NCBI GenBank assembly: GCA_903970475.1
Contig: CAJCIQ010000224.1
Coordinates: forward strand, 1-35,109
Direction: 5' to 3'
Length of the DNA stretch: 35,109 bases
DNA from: Beijerinckiaceae bacterium
Lineage (GTDB): Bacteria > Bacteroidota > Bacteroidia > Chitinophagales > Chitinophagaceae
Within the stretch, counting starts at the first letter, position 1. Each line of letters opens with the position of its first letter. Below, piece by piece: positions 15,870 through 24,910 of the stretch. The notes under the pieces are model-generated. The model was not told the origin of the DNA. It worked only from the letters and a program-made list of their open reading frames with translations, and did not search any database. Position numbers and translations under genes: made by a program.

Positions 15870-16938
15870 AATGTAGATTTAGCTGTAGGGAAACCAGGAA
15901 CCAATCTCCCTTTTTAGTGATCCACAGATCATATTCGTTTCCGTATAATAAGTTAAGCCTCCTCTTGACGTTGGCCAGACCTATGCCGGAAGTAGCATCT
16001 TTGGTTTCCTGCTCTACGTTGAACCTGTTTCTCACCGTAAAGTACAACAAACCGTCGGTTACCGACAGGTGAATATCAATCTGGGGATGTTCCATGTAAC
16101 CGGTGCCATGCTTGAAGGCATTTTCTATAAATGGGATCAGGAGCATGGGTTCTATGGTAAAAGGCTCATTACCGATCTTCATGGACACGTGCAATCTCAC
16201 CTTTTCCCCTACCCTCATCTGCTGCAAGTCGATGTAACTCTGTAGGTACTCCACCTCTTTCTCCAGGGAAATCCTTTGGTCATCCGATTGATACAACATA
16301 TAACGCATCAGGGAAGAAAGCTTGAAAATAGTGGGTTCGAGCTGATCGGATTTCATGCGTACCAGGGCCACGATATTGTTCAACACATTGAACATAAAGT
16401 GGGGGCTGATCTGGGAGCGCAAAAAAGAAAGTTCCGTCTTGAGGTTCTCCTCCTGCTTTTCCTGAGATAGCCTTTCGCTGGTGAGCTTGTCTTTGATGGT
16501 TTGATAGGAGGTACTCAGGGCCACGAAAAACAGCAAGACGAAAAAATTACCAATCATATAGGTACTGAGTCCCACCTTGTATTCATTGACCATCTCCGGA
16601 TGAACCATTCTTACCAAGGGGTAGAACAAACAGCCTCTTAATATCCATAATCCCAGGAGGATCAGGATGTACAACCAATAGCGCCGTTTGTACAAGAACT
16701 TGGGCGTTAATACCAGGGCGTTGAGGTAAAATAAAGCTATGAAATAGACATAGGAAATCCGGTCAATCCACTCACTTTTATCGGCGGCCTTCTGGATGCT
16801 CTTGGTTTCCTGATGGATTAACAGGGAGGGTAGGACCATAAGCCCTACCCAAAAGGCCGTATGCAGCCCCACCTGTATCCATTTCCTTTCATACCAGGCC
16901 TTTTTTGTCAAGGCGCTGACCTTTTTTTCGTGATTCAT
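15841..16938 (-). CDS. Membrane sensor histidine kinase (LytS/YehU type, His_kinase family)
   Basis: A 365-residue kinase with four predicted membrane helices in residues of about 22-145 (VGLHTAFWVGLMVLPSLLI, YVYFIALFYLNALVL, LYILILLGLWILRGC, GNFFVLLFFVALSTS). A short coiled coil and the phosphoacceptor block QISPHFMFNVLNN with His180 follow. The ATPase part contains LIPFIENAFKHG and SGIGLANVKRRL, the N and G boxes of the PF06580 class. There is no periplasmic sensor domain of any size, so the signal is probably sensed in the membrane or through a partner. It starts 2 bp after the stop of the outer-membrane receptor gene and overlaps the response regulator by 29 bp. The three genes are almost certainly one transcript. 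Confidence 0.93.
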   Translation of the reverse strand: MNHEKKVSALTKKAWYERKWIQVGLHTAFWVGLMVLPSLLIHQETKSIQKAADKSEWIDRISYVYFIALFYLNALVLTPKFLYKRRYWLYILILLGLWILRGCLFYPLVRMVHPEMVNEYKVGLSTYMIGNFFVLLFFVALSTSYQTIKDKLTSERLSQEKQEENLKTELSFLRSQISPHFMFNVLNNIVALVRMKSDQLEPTIFKLSSLMRYMLYQSDDQRISLEKEVEYLQSYIDLQQMRVGEKVRLHVSMKIGNEPFTIEPMLLIPFIENAFKHGTGYMEHPQIDIHLSVTDGLLYFTVRNRFNVEQETKDATSGIGLANVKRRLNLLYGNEYDLWITKKGDWFLVSLQLNLHYVTVSRSRR

Positions 16939-16940
16939 GG

Positions 16941-19622
16941 CTATTGCAAGCTTTGGCCCGCATCTCCCATACCCTGGGAGTTCATATCCTTACGTTTAAA
17001 CAAGTTCAGGTCCATTTTCCCGAAGCGGTAGGCAAACACCACACGTACCAATTGGGGATTGGTGAGGCGATCGAATTCCTGATTGAAGTACTGGCTTTCA
17101 CTGTACTGATCAGACCAGCGGCTGCGGAATATATCCGATACGCTGACGGTGATGGAAGCGGCCTGATTCTTCAGGAAGGTTTTCTTGATGGCCATATCCA
17201 CACCGTAGAAGGCTTTTATATAACCCTGGGAAGCACTCTGGGTGGTGGATGTCTGAGGGCCAAAGGACTGGCCACCCTGATTGACGGGCAAGTTGGTCTT
17301 TGATTGATAAGTGCCCGTCAACTGAATGGTAAAGTCGTCCGGCAGTTTGAAGTTGTTGTTCCACTTACCAAACCAGGCCCACATAGAAGGCTGGGAAGGC
17401 TGGTTCAGGTTATCGGTGTTGATATGGGAATTATACACATTTACATTCAAAGACAGATCCCACCATTTGGTGACATTATCTACAGAGGTTACTTCTGCTC
17501 CGTAAGAATAATCATCCGTCGCATTTTCAAAGGTGTTAATCAATATCGCCTCCCCTTGAGGATTCCTACCCGTATCCTGGAAGTGGGTGATCAGGTTGGA
17601 CGTGTAATTATAGTAGATCGAGAATAAGAGGGTATTATTGTGCTTCAAAGTTTTCAGGTAATTCAGCTCGAAGTTCTCGGAGAACTGAGGCACCAATCCC
17701 GGATTACCCCTGGTGATGTTGAGGGTATCGGAATAGTTGGTATAGGGCATCAGCTGCATGAATCCAGGCCTGGTGACCTTTCTGGTTGCCGATAATTGAA
17801 CCTCATTGCCTTTGCCCCATTTCTCACTCAGGAAAATAGAGGGGAACAGGCTAAAGGGGTAACTATTGCTGTAGGACATATTGTTGGTCAGCAGTTTACC
17901 GTTATAATTGGAGCTTTCTCCCCTCAATCCCAGTTGATAACCGAAGTTTCCTATGGAACTGGTCCAGTTCAGGTAACCCGCATAAATGTTGGTAGTGCTG
18001 GTATAATTGCTGGCAGCTATTGTATCCAGGATATATTTTCCGGTTTCATCGGCTGTATAAGTATTATTGAGGAAGGACAACTTTTGTATGCTGGCCCTTA
18101 CCCCGGCTTCCAGTTTGGATTTTCCGATAGGATCGGTATAATCACTCTGGAAAGTGAAGAAACGAGGATCCCCTGTGGCCAATACCTGCTGCTGCGTATT
18201 AAATAGGGGTGTCATTCCTTCTGTGGGAACACCAGGCCAATAGTCTGTAAGGTAATTGGCTGTAGAGGTCGCATTGGCGGCAAAGAAACTGGCATCAGCC
18301 GTCAGGCTTTCCCCTTCTTTGGTAAAACTATGTTTCATGGCTGCTGTAGCTCCATTTACACTCACGGTCAGCGGATTATTGCTGTAGCGTGTGCTGTAGG
18401 CAATATTACCAGGAACGCCTCCGATGATGGTATCCGTCTGCAATTGGGAGGTTTCTGTAGGCTTGTTATTCAGGGCCACGTGCAGGTAACTGGCAGAAAG
18501 GGTCGTCTTATTGGTCACGAAATAATCAAATCCAACCTGGCCGAAAAAGATTCCTCCTCCTCCTTTGGTCTTATCAGATTCATACAAATGAGTAAGGGTG
18601 TCGCCAGTGGTGCTCAGGTTCGTATTACGATTGGTCGTGCCTTCTGTATAACTCTGGCTTCCGTGATACAGCAAGGTACCCGTGAAGTTCAGTTTGTTTT
18701 GACGGATGTTGAAGGTACCCAGTGCGTTGATGGCTCCACGGGTATCAATACCTGCGGACAGGTTTCCATTGTAACCGGATTTCCTGTTTTTCTTCAATAC
18801 GATATTGATGATACCTGCCGTAGTGGAGGCGTCGTATTTGGCGCCGGGATTAGTGATGACCTCAACGCTTTCAATGGCGTCAGCCGGAATTTCGTCCAGC
18901 GTAAGCGTAGAAGGGCGCCCATCTATGTATATGGTGGGAGCGGCATTCCTCAAGGTTACATTCCCATCAATGTCCACATTCACGGAGGGCACACTTCGCA
19001 TGACATCCACGGCGGTGCCGCCTGCACTGGTGATGTTCTTTTCCACGTTGAACACTTTTTTATCCATGTCCAGTTTCAAGGCGGGAGGGGTTGCCTGGAT
19101 GACAACACCCTGCAATTCCTGAACCTTCGGTATGAGTTGTACATCCCCGATGTTCTTTTCAAAATTGGGTAAATTGGCCAGGGGATTGGCATTCTGTGCG
19201 GCAGGTACACTGGGTGCAGCCGGCTTTTGCGCCCCGGGTGTAAAGATGACAAAGGTCATGTCTTTAGCGGTATACCCTGTAGCGGATACCTTTAACACCA
19301 AGGGTCCCATGATGGGAAGGTCCTCAAAATTAAACTCTCCGTTGGCTTTTGTATCCATACCCTTGATCAGGGTGAGTTTTTTCTTTTTGGTCACAGGATC
19401 GATCCCGGCTTTCAACAAGAGCACAGAGGCCTGTTCAATAGGGCTACCAGTAGAATCGGTCACACGACCGTAAGCCCGGCCTAAAGTGGGTATACTTCCC
19501 GGAGCACCAGCCCCAGGTTTGGCCCCTGTAGCAGGTTTGGCACCACCGCCGGTAGGGGCCTGCGCTAATAAGTTAGCACTGGTAATAACTAAAGCAATTA
19601 GGATAGGTAGAAGCTTTCTCAC
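16941..19622 (-). CDS. Outer-membrane beta-barrel receptor of the TonB-dependent-receptor type
   Basis: An 893-residue outer-membrane protein. A signal peptide at 1-20 (MRKLLPILIALVITSANLLA) is followed by a Gly/Ala/Pro-rich linker and a carboxypeptidase-regulatory-like domain (about 48-130, YGRVTDSTGSPIEQASVLLL). The plug comes next (about 190-280, with DVMRSVPSVNVDIDGNVTL, YIDGRPS and SVEVITNPGAKYDAS TAGIINIVLKK). A barrel of the OMP_b-brl_3 type (PF14905-like) fills the rest, with many FTGTLLYHG- and LSASYLHV-like strands. The start is GTG at 19622, supported by the signal peptide and a promoter 19-45 bases upstream. In many Bacteroidota this class lies next to LytTR kinases, as here. The ligand is unknown. 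It is the first gene of the operon with the kinase and regulator. Confidence 0.9.
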   Translation of the reverse strand: MRKLLPILIALVITSANLLAQAPTGGGAKPATGAKPGAGAPGSIPTLGRAYGRVTDSTGSPIEQASVLLLKAGIDPVTKKKKLTLIKGMDTKANGEFNFEDLPIMGPLVLKVSATGYTAKDMTFVIFTPGAQKPAAPSVPAAQNANPLANLPNFEKNIGDVQLIPKVQELQGVVIQATPPALKLDMDKKVFNVEKNITSAGGTAVDVMRSVPSVNVDIDGNVTLRNAAPTIYIDGRPSTLTLDEIPADAIESVEVITNPGAKYDASTTAGIINIVLKKNRKSGYNGNLSAGIDTRGAINALGTFNIRQNKLNFTGTLLYHGSQSYTEGTTNRNTNLSTTGDTLTHLYESDKTKGGGGIFFGQVGFDYFVTNKTTLSASYLHVALNNKPTETSQLQTDTIIGGVPGNIAYSTRYSNNPLTVSVNGATAAMKHSFTKEGESLTADASFFAANATSTANYLTDYWPGVPTEGMTPLFNTQQQVLATGDPRFFTFQSDYTDPIGKSKLEAGVRASIQKLSFLNNTYTADETGKYILDTIAASNYTSTTNIYAGYLNWTSSIGNFGYQLGLRGESSNYNGKLLTNNMSYSNSYPFSLFPSIFLSEKWGKGNEVQLSATRKVTRPGFMQLMPYTNYSDTLNITRGNPGLVPQFSENFELNYLKTLKHNNTLLFSIYYNYTSNLITHFQDTGRNPQGEAILINTFENATDDYSYGAEVTSVDNVTKWWDLSLNVNVYNSHINTDNLNQPSQPSMWAWFGKWNNNFKLPDDFTIQLTGTYQSKTNLPVNQGGQSFGPQTSTTQSASQGYIKAFYGVDMAIKKTFLKNQAASITVSVSDIFRSRWSDQYSESQYFNQEFDRLTNPQLVRVVFAYRFGKMDLNLFKRKDMNSQGMGDAGQSLQ

Positions 19623-19640
19623 AACAAATATTTAAGAACT

Positions 19641-19667
19641 CAAAGGTAATTCAGGGTTCCCAGCCAA
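19641..19667 (-). promoter_or_regulatory. Bacteroidota-type promoter of the receptor-kinase-regulator operon
   Basis: On the minus strand a perfect TAnnTTTG box (TACCTTTG, at 19641-19648) lies 19 bases before the GTG start. A TTG (19665-19667) sits 16 bases further upstream, slightly shorter than the usual spacing. This implies a leader of roughly 10-15 bases. Confidence 0.5.
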
Positions 19668-19758
19668 AAATATGATTGCTGCAAATCGATAAAAATATGC
19701 GGCAAACAGAAGCGACATTGTAGATAGGTGCCTACTTTTTAATTCCTTAACCTTCCCA

Positions 19759-19790
19759 TTTGGAGAGCTGACCTTTTTGCCGTAGATTGA
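19759..19790 (+). promoter_or_regulatory. Candidate promoter of the PKD-repeat gene
   Basis: TTTG at 19759-19762 and TAGATTGA at 19783-19790 are separated by 20 bases. This matches the Bacteroidota TTG / TAnnTTTG layout, with mismatches in the second box. The predicted transcript start is about 25-30 bases before the ATG at 19824. The 200-bp gap it lies in is shared with the divergent receptor operon. Confidence 0.35.
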
Positions 19791-19823
19791 GTCCATTCCA
19801 ATTCCTGTTTAAAGCCGTATCAA

Positions 19824-22800
19824 ATGCCTTTTCGTGTACCCGCTATGGTGATCATCGGCTTATTAATAGCCGGATCCCTGAAGGCTCAACTCCAAGCAAA
19901 TTTCACCCTTAGCGCCACCGGTGGTTGTACTCCCTTGGAAGTTACCTTTACCAATACCAGCACAGGAGCCTCAGCCTCAGCTCAGTATACATGGACATTC
20001 GGCAATGGCAATGGCGTAGGCCCCTCCGCTTTTACACCTACTGTCTCTGCTGTTTACGCAGCGCCCCAGACATATACGGCCACGCTCACCGTAACCGATG
20101 GGGGAAATACCTCCACCAAATCCGTGAACATAACAGTGTATCCGAAGCCCACGGTGAGCTTTACGTATACCCACAATACGGGATGTATACCGCTGACGAC
20201 CTACTTCACGAGTGCCTCTACCGCGGGCGCCGGCAGTATCACCAATTATTTCTGGGATTTTGGAGATGGAAATACCCTCAGTACGACTAATTCAACAGCT
20301 TATAATACCTACAGCTTTGCAGGAACGTATTCCCCCAATCTCACGGTCACCAACAGTTATGGCTGTACGAACTCCTTGACCTTGAGCAATATCGTTACGG
20401 TATATCCAGCAGTGGAAGCCAACTTCATCGCAGATTCCACCACCCTATGTAATATCAATGACCCCATCCATTTCACCAATACGTCTACCGGACCCGGAAC
20501 CCTAACGTATCTGTGGAACTTTGGCGACGGCACTACTTCTACCCAAACCAGTCCCTCTCATACCTATGCCACCAAAGGATTGTATACGGTTACCCTGACC
20601 ACCACCAGTGATAAGGGGTGTACATCAACCACCGTAAAGACAGCATTGATCAACGTTGCGGATTTTAACCCCGCTTTTTCCCTGCCCCTGAATACCTGTT
20701 CCAATACACCGGCCCTTTTTACCGACGAAACCACCCCTGCCCCCACCGGGGTCCCGGCCTGGTCATTCAGTGATGGAGGGAGTGACACCGGCTCACCTGT
20801 CACCCACGATTTTACGGCACCTGGAACTTACCAGGTTACCTTGACCGAAACATTTGGGGCTTGTAAATCCAGTCTTACCCAACCCGTAACGGTGAAATCA
20901 GGCGTCAACCTAAGTGGGTTTATCATGAAATTGGACTCTGTTTGCGGCGCTCCGGCCCTGGTCAATTTCCAGGACACCAGCAAAAATGCTGTAAAATGGC
21001 TATGGTCTTTCGATGGATCTGCCACGGATACCGCCTCAGCCAAGGCGCCGAGCTTTACCTACGGAAGTAACGGAAATTACAATCCGACCCTAACCGTCAC
21101 CGATGCAAACGGCTGTAGTGGAACCATTTCCGAGCCATTGAGTATTCAACCCCCCAATGTAACCATTGGCGATGTACAAACCACCAGCCCTTCAGACAGT
21201 GTTTGCTCCATCATTTCTGCTTTATTCAGTGCAACGTCTACCGATACCCTTACCCAATATTATTGGAGTTTCGGGGATGGCGCCAGCTCCACGGCAGCTA
21301 GTCCAACCCATACTTATTCGGATTCCGGAACCTATAATATTACCCTGACCTATGTAACCAATCATGGTTGCCGGGGCCAGTCCAATACGCTGACCATCAT
21401 CGTTTATCCAAAGCCACACGCCGCCTTTATGGCCACCGATACCTTGATCTGCGGTAATACCGCCGTTCAGTTCATCAATCAATCTACCGGTAACGCCAAT
21501 ACCTATACCTGGAACTACGGTAATGGGGTAACCTTAGTCAACGATGCCAATCCAGCCTATTACGCTTATGCGGATTCAGGCACATATACCGTTACGCTGG
21601 TGGCCTCCAATCCTGGCTGTGCCGACACGACCACCAGGATCAACTATATACATGTATTGCCTCCCTTTCCCAGAATAAAAGTGCTCAATACCTGTGATTC
21701 GACCAGGAGCATGGTAACCTTGATAGACTCCGCTATAGACGCTACTTCCGGTACCTGGAGTTTTGGAGATGGCAGTCCTGCACAGTCCATTACGACAAAC
21801 GATACGATTATTCACGATTATTCAAATTCAGGCGCTTACACAGTAGTCCTGACGGCCACCAACGGAGCCTGTACTTTAACGGATACCGCGCAGGTATATG
21901 TGCTGCTCAAACAATCGCCTGACCTGGCCTCTACCTTAAGCATCATTTGCGCAGGCAGCACCCTACCCTATAAGTTATCGAACCTGGATACCAATTATGA
22001 GAGCGTAGCAAGGGGCTCCGGCACATACTATAACATCAACAACTGGCAGTACGGAGATTCCACTTCCTTCGGTAGCGGGGGGACTGGATTTAGCGTGCAA
22101 TACTCCGGTTCATTGGGTGGCCTCAGCTCCGGCAAAGACAGTGTAAGGGTGATTTTGAAGTCCGCTTATTTCGGTTGCTATGATACCAGTAACTACATCC
22201 CGTTAAAGATCATGGGGCCTCAACCAGCCTTTAGCATCATTGATGATATGTGTTACAAAACCCCTGTTATCTTTTCGGATAGCACCAAAGAGGTAGATAG
22301 CATTCCCATCGAAAAATGGGTTTGGCAATTTGGGGACGCTGATTCCGTTACCCATAATTACGGAGACACGGTCATGCACCGGTACGCAGTACCAGGCTCC
22401 TATACAGCGACCCTAACCGTGACGGATTCCCTGGGCTGTAAAGCCAGCACGAGTGTAACGTCCGGAGTGGTCACGGTAAACGGGCCCCAGGCTAATTTCT
22501 ATTGGACACCAACCGATATCGTTCCCGGCGCCACGGCTACCTTTATCAACAGCAGTACACAGGCTGGAGGGGCCACCTATCAGTGGTATTTCCAAAGCAA
22601 TGGAGCCACCTCCACCAACGCCACTTCTGTCACGCATTACTATCCCAATACCCTAACAGACAGCGTACGCCTGATTGCCTTCGGTACAGGGGGGGGCGCT
22701 TGCGTAGACACCATTACCAAAGCCGTACCGGTAGAGACGCTGGATGCCTCCTTCACTTATACCTCTTCTTATATCAACAGTTCCAACTGTCCACCCATGG

Positions 22801-24758
22801 TGGCTTACTTTGTTTCCAACACGTTCGCTGCCGATAGCCTGGTCTGGAACTTTGGAGACGGGGGTACCGCCGACAATAACCCTGAACCCAGCCATACCTA
22901 CCTGGAACCTGGTGTGTACCTGGTGAAATTGACTGCTTATGGAGCCAATGGAACCAACGTGGTCAGCACCGATACCGTCACTGTGAAAGGACCGTATGCC
23001 AGCCTGAAGGTCAATCTGGTTCAAGGTTGCATACCCCAAGCCGTTACCCTCTATGCCATCAATGCGCACTACGCGAACGCTTTTTCCTGGGATTTCGGAG
23101 ACGGAACCGTCGTGTCCTCCAGTGATACGACCCAAACGCATACCTACATCTTACCTGGGGTATATGCACCGGCCCTTATTCTAACCGACTCCACGGGTTG
23201 TCAGGCGACCTTCAAACCGCAAAGCACCATTCTGATGGATACTCTTCATATTTCGTTGGGACCTACCCTGCGTTATTGCGATTCATCCTTGGTGCTGTTC
23301 CAACCCAATACCTTAAGTTTTGTGGTAGATAGTTTGCACCAGTCCCTGACCTATCACTGGACATTTGGAACAGGAGCGGCAGCCGACACCGCTAATATTC
23401 CCCAGCCAGGATTTGACTATACGCAACCAGGCACCTATATCGCTCAGGTTCAAGCCAGCTCCCTACCCGGATGCACGGCTACGGCGCAGGATACCATTAT
23501 TGTATCCTCGACAGCAACCGGATCGATCTCAGGTCCGCTAACTGCCTGTGCAGGCGACTCCCTGCAATACAAGGGCACAGCCAATGTGTACGGCAACGCT
23601 GGCGGTACCATCAGTTATTCCTGGTCTTTTACCGGTGGTGATACCTCTACCCTTACCCAACCGCCCCTTCAGGTGCTCCCAGTAGGTACAGATACCGTTC
23701 GACTGATATTAACCATGAATGGTTGTTCAGACACCACTAAATCACCCCTTAACGTATACCCTTATCCGGTACTGGGCGCCACCATCTCTAAAAACCTGCT
23801 CTGTCAGGGAGATTCCGCCCAGCTCAAGGTTAATCCTGGTCCTGCCTATACCTGGACTCCGGTTACAGGGCTGTCCAACGACACCAGCTATGATCCGGTC
23901 GTCATCCCAACGGCCACCACTACCTATCATGTAACTGGCACTCAAAATGGCTGTACGACTTTGGACACCATTTCATTAACGGTGATACCCCATATCAACC
24001 TATCGGCTTCAGCGGACACCTTTATCTGCCAGGGAAATAGCGTTCAAATCGATGCACAAGGAGCCGCGATCTACCAATGGTCACCTATGCAAACCTTAAG
24101 TAAAGTCAATGGGGGCAGCGCCTTGGCCTCACCCGATATCACCACGGATTACATGGTGGTTGGTTGGGATGCTTACCGCTGTTTTGCAGATACCAACCAT
24201 ATTCTGGTGAAAGTAACACCCTATCCTACGATATCCTTCCCCGAAAGTACCGTGGCTGTTCCAGCGGGACAGTCCTTTACCTTCAACCCGGATATCAGTG
24301 CGGATGCCGCTAGTTATAGTTGGACCCCGGCGGATGGACTAAGTTGTACCGACTGCGCCAATCCCCAGGCCATCCCCTATAATCCGGAAACATACTCCCT
24401 GACGATCACCACCGCCTATGGATGTACGGCCACCGCCAACGTAACGGTGCAGCTATTGTGCAGAGAAGATGCGGTGCATGTTCCAAGCGCCTTCACCCCC
24501 AATCACGATGGGCACAATGACTTATTCTATCCCATGGGCAGAGGGATCAAAACCATCAATCACTTTAACATCTATGACCGTTGGGGTCGCCCGGTATATA
24601 GCCGGGACAACATGCCCATCAACGATGAGACCATGGGTTGGGATGGCACCTGCGGTGGCCATGATATGCCGCCGGATGCTTATGTGTATATCCTCGATAT
24701 TACTTGTGATACGGGCGAGACTTTCCAACTCAAAGGCACGGTGACGTTGATACGCTGA
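19824..24758 (+). CDS. Giant secreted PKD-repeat protein with CHU_C (T9SS type B) C-terminal domain
   Basis: A 1644-residue exported protein, probably a surface adhesin or matrix protein. A signal peptide (1-22, ending LKAQ) is followed by about 14 PKD-type beta-sandwich repeats. Each is marked by a W-x-FGDG-like core: for example YFWDFGDGNT, TYLWNFGDGTT, QYYWSFGDGAS, SGTWSFGDGSP, SLVWNFGDGG and AFSWDFGDGT. Some are degenerate (VKWLWSFDGSA, TYQWYFQSNG). Three modules with a YxWxP core then follow (TYTWTPVTGLS, IYQWSPMQTLS, SYSWTPADGLS). The last 94 residues (about 1551-1644) are the gliding-motility-associated CHU_C domain: VHVPSAFTPNHDGHNDLF, YDRWGRPVY, GWDGTCGG, PPDAYVYIL. CHU_C is a known secretion and surface-attachment signal for the type IX system. 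The many Cys and Thr residues fit an extracellular protein. Confidence 0.93.
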   Translation: MPFRVPAMVIIGLLIAGSLKAQLQANFTLSATGGCTPLEVTFTNTSTGASASAQYTWTFGNGNGVGPSAFTPTVSAVYAAPQTYTATLTVTDGGNTSTKSVNITVYPKPTVSFTYTHNTGCIPLTTYFTSASTAGAGSITNYFWDFGDGNTLSTTNSTAYNTYSFAGTYSPNLTVTNSYGCTNSLTLSNIVTVYPAVEANFIADSTTLCNINDPIHFTNTSTGPGTLTYLWNFGDGTTSTQTSPSHTYATKGLYTVTLTTTSDKGCTSTTVKTALINVADFNPAFSLPLNTCSNTPALFTDETTPAPTGVPAWSFSDGGSDTGSPVTHDFTAPGTYQVTLTETFGACKSSLTQPVTVKSGVNLSGFIMKLDSVCGAPALVNFQDTSKNAVKWLWSFDGSATDTASAKAPSFTYGSNGNYNPTLTVTDANGCSGTISEPLSIQPPNVTIGDVQTTSPSDSVCSIISALFSATSTDTLTQYYWSFGDGASSTAASPTHTYSDSGTYNITLTYVTNHGCRGQSNTLTIIVYPKPHAAFMATDTLICGNTAVQFINQSTGNANTYTWNYGNGVTLVNDANPAYYAYADSGTYTVTLVASNPGCADTTTRINYIHVLPPFPRIKVLNTCDSTRSMVTLIDSAIDATSGTWSFGDGSPAQSITTNDTIIHDYSNSGAYTVVLTATNGACTLTDTAQVYVLLKQSPDLASTLSIICAGSTLPYKLSNLDTNYESVARGSGTYYNINNWQYGDSTSFGSGGTGFSVQYSGSLGGLSSGKDSVRVILKSAYFGCYDTSNYIPLKIMGPQPAFSIIDDMCYKTPVIFSDSTKEVDSIPIEKWVWQFGDADSVTHNYGDTVMHRYAVPGSYTATLTVTDSLGCKASTSVTSGVVTVNGPQANFYWTPTDIVPGATATFINSSTQAGGATYQWYFQSNGATSTNATSVTHYYPNTLTDSVRLIAFGTGGGACVDTITKAVPVETLDASFTYTSSYINSSNCPPMVAYFVSNTFAADSLVWNFGDGGTADNNPEPSHTYLEPGVYLVKLTAYGANGTNVVSTDTVTVKGPYASLKVNLVQGCIPQAVTLYAINAHYANAFSWDFGDGTVVSSSDTTQTHTYILPGVYAPALILTDSTGCQATFKPQSTILMDTLHISLGPTLRYCDSSLVLFQPNTLSFVVDSLHQSLTYHWTFGTGAAADTANIPQPGFDYTQPGTYIAQVQASSLPGCTATAQDTIIVSSTATGSISGPLTACAGDSLQYKGTANVYGNAGGTISYSWSFTGGDTSTLTQPPLQVLPVGTDTVRLILTMNGCSDTTKSPLNVYPYPVLGATISKNLLCQGDSAQLKVNPGPAYTWTPVTGLSNDTSYDPVVIPTATTTYHVTGTQNGCTTLDTISLTVIPHINLSASADTFICQGNSVQIDAQGAAIYQWSPMQTLSKVNGGSALASPDITTDYMVVGWDAYRCFADTNHILVKVTPYPTISFPESTVAVPAGQSFTFNPDISADAASYSWTPADGLSCTDCANPQAIPYNPETYSLTITTAYGCTATANVTVQLLCREDAVHVPSAFTPNHDGHNDLFYPMGRGIKTINHFNIYDRWGRPVYSRDNMPINDETMGWDGTCGGHDMPPDAYVYILDITCDTGETFQLKGTVTLIR

Positions 24759-24857
24759 TTTGACCTTGGATCCTTGGCATCGGAATTGCCCGGAAAATTC
24801 TAATGTTATTATTTCAAAATGTCAAATTGTGCAATTTAAAATGGGTCATTTTACCTG

Positions 24858-24888
24858 TTGGATGTTGATAGATCTATCAATATCTTTA
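24858..24888 (+). promoter_or_regulatory. Promoter with a palindromic operator between its boxes
   Basis: TTG (24858-24860) and TATCTTTA (24881-24888) are exactly 20 bases apart. This fits the Bacteroidota TTG-N20-TAnnTTTG promoter with one mismatch. Between the boxes lies a perfect 16-base palindrome, TTGATAGATCTATCAA (24865-24880). A repressor dimer bound there would block the promoter of the Ntn-hydrolase gene that starts at 24911. Boxes, spacing and palindrome are seen in the sequence; the regulator is inferred. Confidence 0.6.
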
Positions 24889-24910
24889 TAGGAAATTTAA
24901 TCACCTTCCT

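Noticed and set aside
18330..19172. 280-codon open frame on the plus strand
   Set aside because: It is a mirror of the outer-membrane receptor plug region in the opposite strand; no start signals or recognisable domains.
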